Positions 23,699 to 33,391 of a stretch of 64,000 nucleotides of DNA are shown here, one piece after another. Where the stretch lies: contig NW_026014843.1 of NCBI RefSeq assembly GCF_020379485.1, forward strand, positions 1 to 64,000, written 5' to 3'. The stretch is from Brassica napus (taxonomy: Eukaryota > Streptophyta > Magnoliopsida > Brassicales > Brassicaceae). The position numbers were made by a program, and so were the translations under genes. Positions within the stretch are counted from its first letter, which is position 1. Each line of letters starts with the position of its first letter. The notes beneath the pieces were generated by a model. That model searched no databases, was not told the DNA's origin, and was given only the letters and a program-made list of their open reading frames with translations.

Positions 23699-23920
23699 GT
23701 TTATGGAGTACCTGGGGCAGTTAACTCACCAGGCTACCAATACGGGCAACTGAATCAAAACATCCCTGTTGGTCACAGTTATACAACGGTACAGGGCTAT
23801 TCAGTTCCAGGAAGTCATATTCAATCTCCCTACCCTTCAGCTAGCGCAGGTCCTACGCCAAAGCAGTCCCATATAATTGTCCAGACTCCTCAGTATATGC
23901 AGAGTAGTGATTCATCCTGA
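23699..23920 (+). pseudogene. RRM-protein C-terminal exon fragment
   Basis: An intron acceptor (accttcag) ends at 23698. The following frame reads VYGVPGAVNSPGYQYGQ, then YTTVQGYSVPGSHIQSPYPS, ending with QTPQYMQSSDSS and a stop. This Gly/Pro/Tyr/Gln-rich tail resembles the C-terminus of a group of plant single-RRM RNA-binding proteins (At1g20880/At1g76460/At1g78260-like, from memory). No RRM (RNP1/RNP2) is present upstream, so it is only a fragment. Location inside the Helitron, with its intron boundary retained, suggests capture at the DNA level rather than retrotransposition. Function none expected. Confidence 0.6.
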
Positions 23921-23941
23921 TGGCTAAAATTATATATAATT

Positions 23942-23963
23942 AGATATATATATATATATATAT
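23942..23963. repeat. AT microsatellite
   Basis: A run of AT dinucleotides just after the RRM-fragment stop codon. Confidence 0.9.
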
Positions 23964-24539
23964 ACGTGGTGAAGAAATGTCAGCAGCTTATGTAATATTC
24001 AACCCAAATTAGTCCTAAACGAACTGAAGATCACATGCTTCATTGTAAGTCTCTTTTTCTAGATTAAAGCCAATATGTAAAAGCACAAGATGATCCAAAA
24101 GTGTATACCTTTTTAGAGATGCGAGGGTAGGGAAGATAATGTTCCTTCTAGGGAAAACTCACCACTTACGGCATACTGACACTTCTTCATGTTTTCATTC
24201 AGAGATCATATTCGACAGACATTTATCTTCACACCTTACAGCAATCGCTACGGCACTTTAACCTTATCGAGAAAAACTAAAAAATTGTGAGAAGACTGGA
24301 TCAAGCGAATCGACATGAAAACTACAAAGCGACGGCTTTTCAAATAGGTTATCAACACCATTGAAGGAAAAAAGAAATTGATCATCGCCATAACTTTAGA
24401 TTCGAAATACTAATTCAGATTCGGGTGGACCTGGTGAGATGTCCTTGAAATACAAACTACAGAGACTTACCGTGGAGACATGGGACTTTCAGTTGGATTT
24501 TGTTGCCAAAGCTTCCGGAAAGAAACTCTGATGACATCA

Positions 24540-24595
<56 letters not shown>
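24540..24595. repeat. GA microsatellite
   Basis: About 55 bp of near-perfect GA dinucleotides, followed by sequence that looks like a plant leader on either strand. It is possibly part of a promoter captured in the Helitron. Confidence 0.9.
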
Positions 24596-24597
<2 letters not shown>

Positions 24598-25529
24598 GAG
24601 ATAACTCTTACGAATATGGATCAATGGATCGCTTACGGATTTGGATGGCTTGAGGATTGAAGCCATCCTGATTGGCTCCTCGAGAAGGAGATGGCTCGAA
24701 TGCATCTTTGGTGAGTAAAGAGAGAGATCTCAGATTAGCGACGACGGCGAACGGAGAGAAAGATGTGTGACGGCGAACGGAGAGAAAGATGTGTGAAGTT
24801 TGGTTTGATTTACTTTATGCGATTGAGATTAGACTGTCAAATCTTTTCTTTTAAATCCAAATGTTTTCAATTCTTCAGGTTTCATATCGGAGAAAACGAA
24901 GAGGTGGAGAGGAAGATGATGAGTTCATGTGGCGTCAACTTCAGTTTTCATTTGTCGATTTGGGCAAAAAAAAGCAAGCCCAAACGTGATGGGTAAGTCC
25001 AAATTTAATTACATATAAATTACCTTGCCCAAATTTACACCCAGCTGACGTGTTTTAAAAAAAAACATGATTGGTTGAATTTATTTGAGGACGTGGACAC
25101 CTTAAGAGAGCTTTATTAATCCCTTTTAGTATAGGATAGATATTCAGTGTGTTCGGAGACTTTAGATAATTGGATGTTCGACATACGTCTAAGATCAAAT
25201 AATAGTTCTTATTAATATATATATATATATATATAATCTCAATAGATAAGTATATAATATAAAAAAAACTAATTAGCTGTTTAATCAAGTATCAAACCAG
25301 CTATATATAACCAAATGAATCACCGATACAAGAGTCAACATGATGACTATCCTGCCAATAACCATATGTGTAAATATTGATTGAAATCTTCGAACAAAAA
25401 TTGTTACCGAGTCACTGACGATGGTGTGATACGAAGGAGCAGATATCGGCGGCGAAGGAAAACAATGTGGTAGAAATCAACAATACAAACTAGCATCTCT
25501 TAGGGCTAGGGAATATAATGACACGTGAA

Positions 25530-25734
25530 ACATATAGACAATTTTGATCTTAATGTATTTTTTTTGGTAAAATGTTAAAATATTATACCAATTTTCGTTT
25601 TTATAGAAAATACAAGATGTGAGTAACGAGAATTTAAACAACAACGCAACTCCGGAACACACTACTAGCAACAAGAAGGACTGGACCGAGCAGCAACACA
25701 ACGGAACACATATAGACAATTTTGATCTTAATGT
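25530..25734 (-). mobile_element. Short retroposon with 27-bp flanking duplication
   Basis: The 27 bp beginning acatatagacaattttgatc occur at 25530-25556 and, identically, at 25708-25734. The 151 bp between begin with a poly-T run (poly-A tail on the minus strand). The tail-side text (ttaccaaaaaaaa on minus) looks like a LINE 3' end, so this is either a SINE or an extreme 5'-truncated LINE. The perfect 27-bp duplication implies a recent insertion. Confidence 0.85.
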
Positions 25735-27425
25735 TACTTGTGGATCCTTAATTACTTCCATATGAATCATGATTCCACTCTAGTCACTAGTTGTCATGCC
25801 TTCGATATTCCTTTCGTGCGTAGGTTTTAGATTAAAATGTGATGCAAATATTTTTTTGACAAAGTACACCAGTATTTTGATGCAATCACGACGTTGAAAT
25901 GGACAGTCGCTTGTTATTACCAGATAATTATATCCATGTCGATATACTCTTTATTTTCTAATTTATTTGATGTTTAGATTTCAATTAAAAACTCATTCAA
26001 TCAGTCAAAAATATAACATTATATAATAGTCATAAATGTAAACAATATCAATTCTTTATCAGAAATAGTAAAATATAGTTTATTTTGTAATTAAAGTATT
26101 TTTTTTAAAACATCAAATAAACTGAAACCTAAAAAGTATCATATATGTAACTACAACTTATTGGCTCTTTTTTTTATTGGAACACTACAACTTATTGGTT
26201 CTGTTGTTGCTCTTCGTGCATTAAGAAGAACAAAGCAATCGAAAATTCACAATTAAAAAAAAAGGAAAGAAGGACGATAACTTTTAAAGATATCAAACGA
26301 AAAAAACAATATTACTTGATTATATCAAAGTAACATATGTCGTGAAAATAACACAAATACAACTCATCAAGGAAAAAAAAGACAGAGAGAAAGACAGACG
26401 TGACGTTGGATTGGCACGTAGGACATGACATTGCTACTTAATCACGATGACGTGGCGACAAATGACAAATGGCTCCACTGAAATTAAAACTTCACCTACT
26501 TTACCCTTTGATTATCAAAGAAAATCACGATTTTACCCTTGACTGCCATTGTCGTATGTTATCGACCATAGTACCATTTGGATCAGTTCTATAAAATCCG
26601 TTTGTCATCATGTTACATTTATTCTCCAAAAACAATGAAACTTTGATTACATGTTACTTTTTTTTTTCGGTTTCTGTATAAAATATTAAACACCTTTTCT
26701 TCGTCCATTCGCTATCAGAAAATTATTTTGTTTTGTTCGATATTATTCGTCACTATCCAAGGGTCTCTATTCATTTACTACTCATAATTTTCAAAGTTTT
26801 TGTGTTTATCCTCCAATATTACCTCAAATCTATTAATGTCGTTCTAGAGACCACGTTATACACACTGATTCTAGTTCAAGAAAGAAATATCTGAATCTCT
26901 AATATATAAATAACATTATCTTTATACGAATAAAAGCTAAGGAGTTTTTGTTTCTTGTTTTCTGTGATTCATTTGATTCTAAATGTTATTGTTTACTGAA
27001 ATTTGATGATAAGTGTTTTGTTTCAACATAAAACTAATTATATAACATTTAGTTATTTAAAAAAAACTAATTTTGTTTACAAGAAAAGAAGGAAAACCAA
27101 GAAAGAAAGAAAAAGTGAGACATCGAGAAGGGAACATAATGTCCTTTCACTTTCTCACTTCTTTTGACATGGGTATTCACTCATCGAAGTGAAAAAATAA
27201 AATAAAAACTCATAAAGACAGAAGGGCTCGTGATCCGATAATACAAAACAAGTACACTTTCACCTGTTTGTAAATAAATACATATACTGCAAAATGCAAC
27301 TTATGTTCAAGAGATGCAGCTCATATATACGTGTAACAGAGATGTATTTACACACAAAAAATGTAAATAATGAAAAAACAATAGTATGCGAGAAGCGAGT
27401 AATTAAAAGTGTTAGGTGAATTTTT
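25735..27425. other. Intergenic, promoter-like but no gene
   Basis: AT-rich. At 26395-26470 there is a cluster of acgtg/gacgt words (gacgtgacgtt, ggcacgtagg, gatgacgtggc) that would suit bZIP binding, yet no open gene follows on either strand. It may be the residue of a lost gene's promoter; in Arabidopsis the malate dehydrogenase and UBA2C genes would lie between TCP4 and MORF8. That link is a guess. Confidence 0.35.
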
Positions 27426-27429
27426 TTAA

Positions 27430-27985
27430 GGGCAATTGTCAATAATAGCACCTTTTGAAGTTTATGTCTCAAAAAGAGCACTAGAAGGAGAAAGTCACAA
27501 AAATGACATTCATTAAAGGGTAAAATGTCCCTAATATCTTTGGTTTAAATTAAATAAACAAATAAAAATAAATAAAAAAATTAAAAAAATAAAAAAAATA
27601 AAAAAATAAAAAAAATAAAAAAAAATAAAAAAAAAATTTATAGTTTCAGATTATATGTTTTCAGATTCGAAATTTTTATAATTTTTTTTTAAAAAAAATT
27701 TTTGAATTTTTTTTTATTTTTTTTTCAAATTTTCTTTTTATAGTTTAAAAATAATTTTTGAAACTGTTTTATAAATTTTTATTTTTTTATTTTAGTATTT
27801 ATTTTTTATAAAATTGTAAACCCTAATTCCAAAACTCCACCCCCTTAACTCTAAACCCTAAGGTTTGGATTAATTAACCCAAGGGGTATAAGTGTATATT
27901 TACCTCTTTAATGAAACTTATTTTTGTGACTCTGAGCCTTGAGTGCTACTTTGGGAACAAAAACTTGGTTTGGTGCTATCCTAGT
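27430..27985. mobile_element. Mutator-like MITE, about 0.55 kb
   Basis: The left end gggcaattgtcaataatagc followed by acc, and agtcacaaaaatgacattca about 70 bp in, are matched in inverted order at the right end. There the plus strand reads aatgaaacttatttttgtga and then ggtgctatcctagtc. Terminal inverted repeats are therefore about 110 bp but diverged. The centre is almost pure A/T (27550-27830). The structure matches the abundant low-copy MULE-type elements of Arabidopsis and Brassica; no exact 9-bp duplication was found. Confidence 0.6.
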
Positions 27986-28640
27986 CTTTTTCTCTTTTTT
28001 AATATGGGTTTTAGGCTGAGATGTACAATTTGGGCCCAAAACACTCTGTTCTCGTTCAGATTCAGGCATTGGGTATCTAATTAACATACCGAGATAACAG
28101 AACTTCTATGCAGCTCGTGGAATTTGAGATTCAGCAGAATATCCACTTTGAAGAGCTAACATGTTTGCTGAGATGCAGAGAGATTCTGGAGGAGGTAATG
28201 TGAAAGGCTAATATAGTCAAACAACGAGAGGAACAACTGAGCATCATTTAATCACCTGAAATTGCATAAAACGAGGGAGCCTCCACTTGGCAATTATTTC
28301 CTTCGAGCTCAGATAGGACATCTGCTCCTGCGAAGCATCTATTGATATGTTGAGACAATCGTTCTTTAGAAAGGTTTATAATGTAATTTTTGAGCATCCA
28401 TATTTGTTAGACATGACCGTAAGTTAGACTTACTCGACCCAAAATAGAACCAAACAAAGACGCAACGATCTAGTTATAACTACATTCCAGCTTTTTATCT
28501 AGAAGCAGAATCAGAACTAGATGAACTAACAACACAAGGCGTTAAAGTGAAACCACTTCAGAACTCTTAAGATGGTTTTAGGATATAAACTAAAAAAAAA
28601 CAAGCCACAGTTACTCAAGGCTAGTCTCTTGAGACGACAA
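27986..28640. other. Intergenic with a possible unidentified exon
   Basis: On the minus strand, an acceptor-like ctttctaaag near 28357 is followed by a frame containing RLSQHINRCFAGADVLSEL and then EAPSFYAISGD and a stop near 28254. Its composition is more gene-like than the surroundings, but I do not recognise the family and find no neighbouring exons. The remainder is 3' flank of MORF8. Confidence 0.3.
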
Positions 28641-28778
28641 TACTAGACTGATAAAACACTGAAGACAAAAAGGAGTTTTTAAGTCTTGCTATTGCACTCT
28701 CACTCTCTTCCTCAGATTATCTATACATCGTCCAGAATGCATGATTATAAGGAAACCAAACGACTGCTTCAGCTACTT

Positions 28779-30568
28779 TTAACCCTGGTACGGGTTCCCA
28801 CTGCCATCCCGGTTAGGTGGATAGTTGTTTTGGTACTGTGGCTGCTGCATTCCACCACCCTGCTGCTGCTGGTAGTTATTGTTGTTACCTGACCATCCTG
28901 CATTTGGTGGACCTCCTCCTCCCATGTTGTTCTGCGGTGGTGGTCCTCCATAGTTCGGTGGAGGCGCTCCTCCGTAGTTTGGTGGTGGTGCTCCTCCCAT
29001 GTTGTTTTGTGGTGGCGTTCCTCCGTAGTTTGGTGGTGGTGGTCCTCCATAGTTCGGTGGTGGTGGTGGTGCCCCTCCGTAGTTTGCTGGAGGCCTCTGT
29101 CCTCCCATATTGTTATGTGGCGGTGGTGGTCCTCCATAGTTTGGTGGAGGCCTTTGTCCATAATTCTGCCCCATGGGAGGTGGAGGGGGTGCAGAGCCAC
29201 CCATGTGAGGTGGAGGAGGGCCACCCATGGGAGGACGTTGAGGAGGAGGGCCTCCTGCCATGTTCTCTCTTCTCCTCTCAAAGTTTCTGCTTCTATCAAA
29301 GTTTTTAGGACGGTCATTGCGCCTGTTTCTTTCATTGGCTCTAGCGTTGTTCCTTATCCATTCCTCGTGGTACTTGGGGTCATAAGGAACAGCCTTCCCA
29401 TCAATGAAAGGTTCCCCTGAAAGCCAAAATTTAAAATTTAAGTTGAAGTCTCTGATAAGATCACTAGAAAGATGTAAACTCTCAACAAAACAACACCAAT
29501 GCAGACTCTAATACACTAGTCACAAAATTGATATCACTAATCAAGTCTAAGATATGCACACAAACTTCAAGAAGTGTCAACAACTAGTAATAGAAAGCGG
29601 CCAATGTGATAATCCAATACACAGGCATGAAGCAAGAAACGAATCATAGTGAAGAAAAGTTAACCAATCCACAAAGTGTAGACTAACTACAGCCACTTCC
29701 TCCCCTTATCAACAGTTGAGAACCAACAAGTATAATGGAATAGCAAAGCAACTCTCTTGTGATAACACGCAAACCCTTACCTCCGTAGTCTTTGTTTCTC
29801 ACATCCAGGTAAGAATCAGGAAGAACCCAGCGCACCTTTGGCAACTCTGAAGAGTAACATAAAGCAATTAGAGAAGACTTTTAACACACAGAAACACCAA
29901 AGAAGGCAATATTACCTTTCAGCTTGTGAGAGAGATCTTCAGACACAAGGGCTCCGAAAGCAAAGTAGCACCGAGTCGAAACAGAGTAGATCTTCATCCT
30001 CGCTTCTTCTTCACTACAACATTCAAAACCAGACTAATCATACAAGTGTTTCCAAAATGATTCCAACTAAACTAAACAGATCACGTCATATAAGCTTGAA
30101 CACTAAACTTCCTACAAGAACAGTCAATAAAAGAACAAACTTTCGAATCTGTAGGCTTTACCTGCCAACGATCTGAGCTAAGGTTTTGATATAGCTGTCG
30201 ATGATCTCATCTCTAGTGGGATCTCCCTCAGGCGGATCCACAACCACAAGCCAATGCTCGAAATCGCATCCATCGAGCAAAATCGTCTCCTTTGGAGGCC
30301 TGTTGGACCAGTTGGGACTCGGATCGTTCAGAGAAGACGACGTAGCCTGGGACGAAAGGCCTTTGACGGACACAAGTCCACCGCGGAAGGCGGAGGATAA
30401 GGCGGCGACTAAGGGACGGGATCGGGTGAGGAGAGACGACGTGTAAAGCGAAGTCGCCGGAGATTTGGCGAGGGGAGCAGATGAGGAGGCGAAGGATCGG
30501 GTGAAGAGAAAGGAGAGAGATTTCGCCGGACGGCAGAGAATGGAGCGAGAAATGGAATGCGTCGCCAT
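28779..30568 (-). CDS. MORF8: Multiple organellar RNA editing factor 8 (MORF8/RIP1)
   Basis: Four exons: 30568-30162, 30013-29916, 29846-29781 and 29416-28779, all GT-AG, giving 402 residues. The start MATHSISRSIL opens an Arg/Ser-rich presequence of about 80 residues, fitting dual mitochondrial and plastid targeting. The conserved MORF box follows: ETILLDGCDFEHWLVVVDPP, then EIIDSYIKTLAQIVGSEEEA, KIYSVSTRCYFAFGALVSE, and VRWVLPDSYLDVRNKDYGG ending in PFIDGKAVPYDPKYHEEW. The last 180 residues are a Pro/Gly/Asn repeat region (units like PPPNYGGAPPP). MORF8 binds PPR proteins and other MORFs and is needed for many C-to-U edits in both organelles. Intact. A second ATG in frame 12 bases upstream (30580) is less likely to be used than 30568. 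A truncated copy lies at 36463-37381. Confidence 0.96.
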
Positions 30569-31019
30569 GGGAAGATACAAAACCCTAGAAAGTGTGATGA
30601 GGAGATGAAGACGAGGGTTTTGCGAAGGTTTAATAGTGGATACTGATACGAGGGCGTTTTCGGTATTTCGGAGCCGAACAAAATATCAACGAAATATTCG
30701 GTAATACCCTTTGATCTTCTCATATGTAACAAAATGGGCCACAAGTTTTACATAATATCCACTACTAATATTACTGTAGTTAGTTTGCCAAATTAGTTGT
30801 TTAGTATATAAACTAAATTTTGCAAACCACGCGTGTCAAGATGTTCCGTGGATTTTCAAAAGACCCGGATTCGGATTCGCACCGTACCAAATTTTTACAG
30901 CGCATGGCTACTGACCACCGAAACTTTCACATTCTCTCTCCAGGGAATTGTTTACCATTTTTTTTCAATTTTGCATGAACATTGAATGTGAATTCTTTAT
31001 AAAACTATCATTCTTTTAT
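30569..31019 (-). promoter_or_regulatory. MORF8 upstream region
   Basis: Short upstream region between the MORF8 start and the palindromic element beginning at 31020. The sequence next to the start (aaaccctag at 30580, gagggttttg near 30613) includes a telo-box-like AAACCCTA, common in genes for organelle biogenesis. Only 450 bp separate the ATG from the transposon, so the element sits within promoter distance. Confidence 0.45.
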
Positions 31020-32387
31020 GGGTTTTTAGTAATTAAACCCCTCAACTAAAGATGAATCGTAAAAAAAACCCTCAACTAAAAATCCTGTGAAATAAACCCT
31101 CAACTTTAGTTCCGTTAACATATGTTACCCTCCGTTTAAAAAACCGTGACAGAGGGTGACATATGTTAAAGGTTTATAAGTTGAGGGTTTATTTCACTGG
31201 ATTTTTAGTTGAGGGTTTTTTTCACGATTCATCTTTAGTTGAGAGGTTTTATCATTAAAAGTCATTAAATGTTATTAAATTATTTATTATCATTTATACA
31301 TTGTTTTAAGATTTATAAGCCTTTAAAACTAATTTATAAATTTTAATACATTAGTATATTTGTATATTATTTTATACATCTTAAATTAATAATTTTTAAC
31401 ACTACTTACAACTTATTATAACTTTGAAATATTAAATTATTTGATATTTGGAAATAGTGATATAAAAAAATTTGTGTGTTTATATCGTCATTGTCAAATA
31501 TGAAATAATTGAAAGTTTCTAAGTTATATTAAGTCTTAAGTAGTGTCGAGATAATTCATCCATGAAGTCAATCTTTTTATTTTGAGTATGACGCACTTTT
31601 TCCTATTTTCATGATTTCTGTCATCCGGCTCATACTTCTCTCCCCTCCAAAATAATGCATGATTATTCTCATTGATTTCTGAATAACTACATTATATTTT
31701 TATTTTCTTGATCAATAATATATTTGAAACATAAAGTAATACAATAAATCAAGAACAATATAGGAAAATAGGAAAATATGAGCTTGATGACGAAAATCAT
31801 GAAAATAAGAAAAAATACGTCATACTCCAAATAGAAAGATTGACTTCATGGATGAATTATCTTTAACACTACGTAAGACTTAATATAACTTAAAAACTTT
31901 CAATTATTTGATATTTGAAAATGACGATATAAACACACAATTTTTTTTATCACTATTGCCAAATATCAAATAATTTAATATTTTGAAGTTATAATAAGTT
32001 GTAAATCGTGTTGAAAATTATTAATTTAAGATGTATAAATTAATTTTATAATAGATTAATGTATTAAAAATATACATTAGTTTTAAAGGCTTGCAAATCA
32101 ATCTAAAACAATGGATAATAAATAACTTAAAAACCCTTTAATGACTTTTAGTGATAAAACCCCTCAACTATTTTTGAATCGTAAAAAAAACCCTCAACTA
32201 AGTTTTTAACATTATAAACCCTCAACTTATAAACCATTAACATATGTCGACCTCCGTCACGGTTTTTTAGACGGAGGGTAACATATGTTAACGGAACTAA
32301 AGTTGAGGGTTTATTTCACAGGATTTTTAGTTGAGGGTTTTTTTTTACGATTCATCTTTAGTTGATGGGTTTAATTACTAAAAACCC
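31020..32387. mobile_element. Palindromic Mutator-like element, 1.37 kb
   Basis: Bounded by a perfect 9-bp direct repeat, ttcttttat, at 31011-31019 and 32388-32396. The element opens gggtttttagtaattaaacc and closes with its reverse complement. The inverted arms extend some 600 bp each: left 31020 to about 31640 pairs with about 31750 to 32387, with small gaps, around a short AT-rich centre (about 31650-31745). Each arm also carries an inner inverted repeat: ccctcaactaaaaatcc at 31068 against ggatttttagttgaggg at 31199, and catatgttaccctccg against a diverged gagggtgacatatgtt. A 9-bp target duplication with long inverted repeats indicates the Mutator superfamily. No coding capacity. A transcript crossing it would fold into a long hairpin. 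Confidence 0.9.
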
Positions 32388-32396
32388 TTCTTTTAT

Positions 32397-33391
32397 ATGT
32401 TTATATCCGTGTTCAAAAATGCAGCTGAGACGGCCGAGTACACAGCGGAAAGACGCTATCCGGTGAGTAGCCGCGGCGATTTTGGTATATTCGGCCAAAA
32501 CTCGGAGCTCCACTTTTTTGAATTTTCAGTGTTCAAAATCGAATGTCTAGTGATAGATCTATTATAAATGATTGAAAGCTATGTGAATAACAAAGAAAAA
32601 CAATGATAATCAATAAAAAATGATATTAACGCTGAAAATTAAATCTGAAATTCGCAGGTTAAGAAAGTAAAAGACGAGGGTAAATTGGTAATTTTCAACT
32701 TACTAAACAAAAAATAATGATTTAAAGCGAAAAAAACAGAAGATGTGCTTCAAACCCACGTTGGGAACTTTGAATACATATGGGTATACCACTGGACCAA
32801 CAAAGATCTACGTTTATGTTGTAATTATTTAATATATGTACATATATGTAAATAAAATAATAAAAAACTAATCTCCGATTAATCGTCGATTAGTCTTCGA
32901 TTATTTGATTCGGCGCTAGGCCCAAATCGACCGCACGCATAGCGTCTAGCGAAATTTTGAACATGGGTTTATACACTATGGAACTGCTGATTTTTGGAGA
33001 AGTGTTTTTGGTCAAATGTTCATGTTTGCAGTATTTTCACTAGAATTTGATTTATATTTACGTATTTTAGAGTTAAGGGAAATTTGTCTTTATGAAAATA
33101 ATCTGTAGTTTACAATTATTTACTATTTAGAGGTAAAATAAAATATCTTCCTCGTGTGAACCAACCTTCTAACTGGGCCAGAAGTTAATGATTCGACCAT
33201 ATACTAACTGTCTAATTTACATAAACTCAGTAGAATAACCTTTGTTTATTCATTTATTAAAGACATAAAATTCACACTCCATTCAGCCAAATGCTCACAT
33301 TACAAAGTCACTCATCATCATCAACAGAAAGATACATAAAACCCCTTTTATCACGTCCCTTGCAGCCTCTCCACATTTCATACTTTTGAAT
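32397..33391. other. Intergenic, 3' flank of DJ1A
   Basis: AT-rich. A short inverted pair at about 32875-32900 (tccgattaatcgtcgattag) is visible. There is no gene; the DJ1A 3' UTR on the minus strand occupies the right part. Confidence 0.4.

Larger units (their letters stand above)
19347..25140 (-). mobile_element. Large Helitron, 5.8 kb, with a captured gene fragment
   Basis: Minus-strand 5' end TC at 25140-25139 leading into tatcctatactaaaaggg, host A before it. The 3' end is CTAG at 19350-19347, preceded by a strong hairpin (cccgggc-gta-gcccggg, plus-strand 19359-19375) and followed by host T. The 5' subterminal region shares the tccacgtcctc/accaatca style of the neighbouring Helitron. 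No Rep/helicase motif was seen. It carries an RRM-protein exon (23699-23920), a tandem repeat and a GA microsatellite. The span could instead be two nested elements sharing these ends; only the two termini are certain. Confidence 0.65.

Noticed and set aside
28769..29420. Three long alternative frames over MORF8 exon 4
   Set aside because: Artefacts of the Pro/Gly/Asn repeat codons read in other frames or on the other strand.
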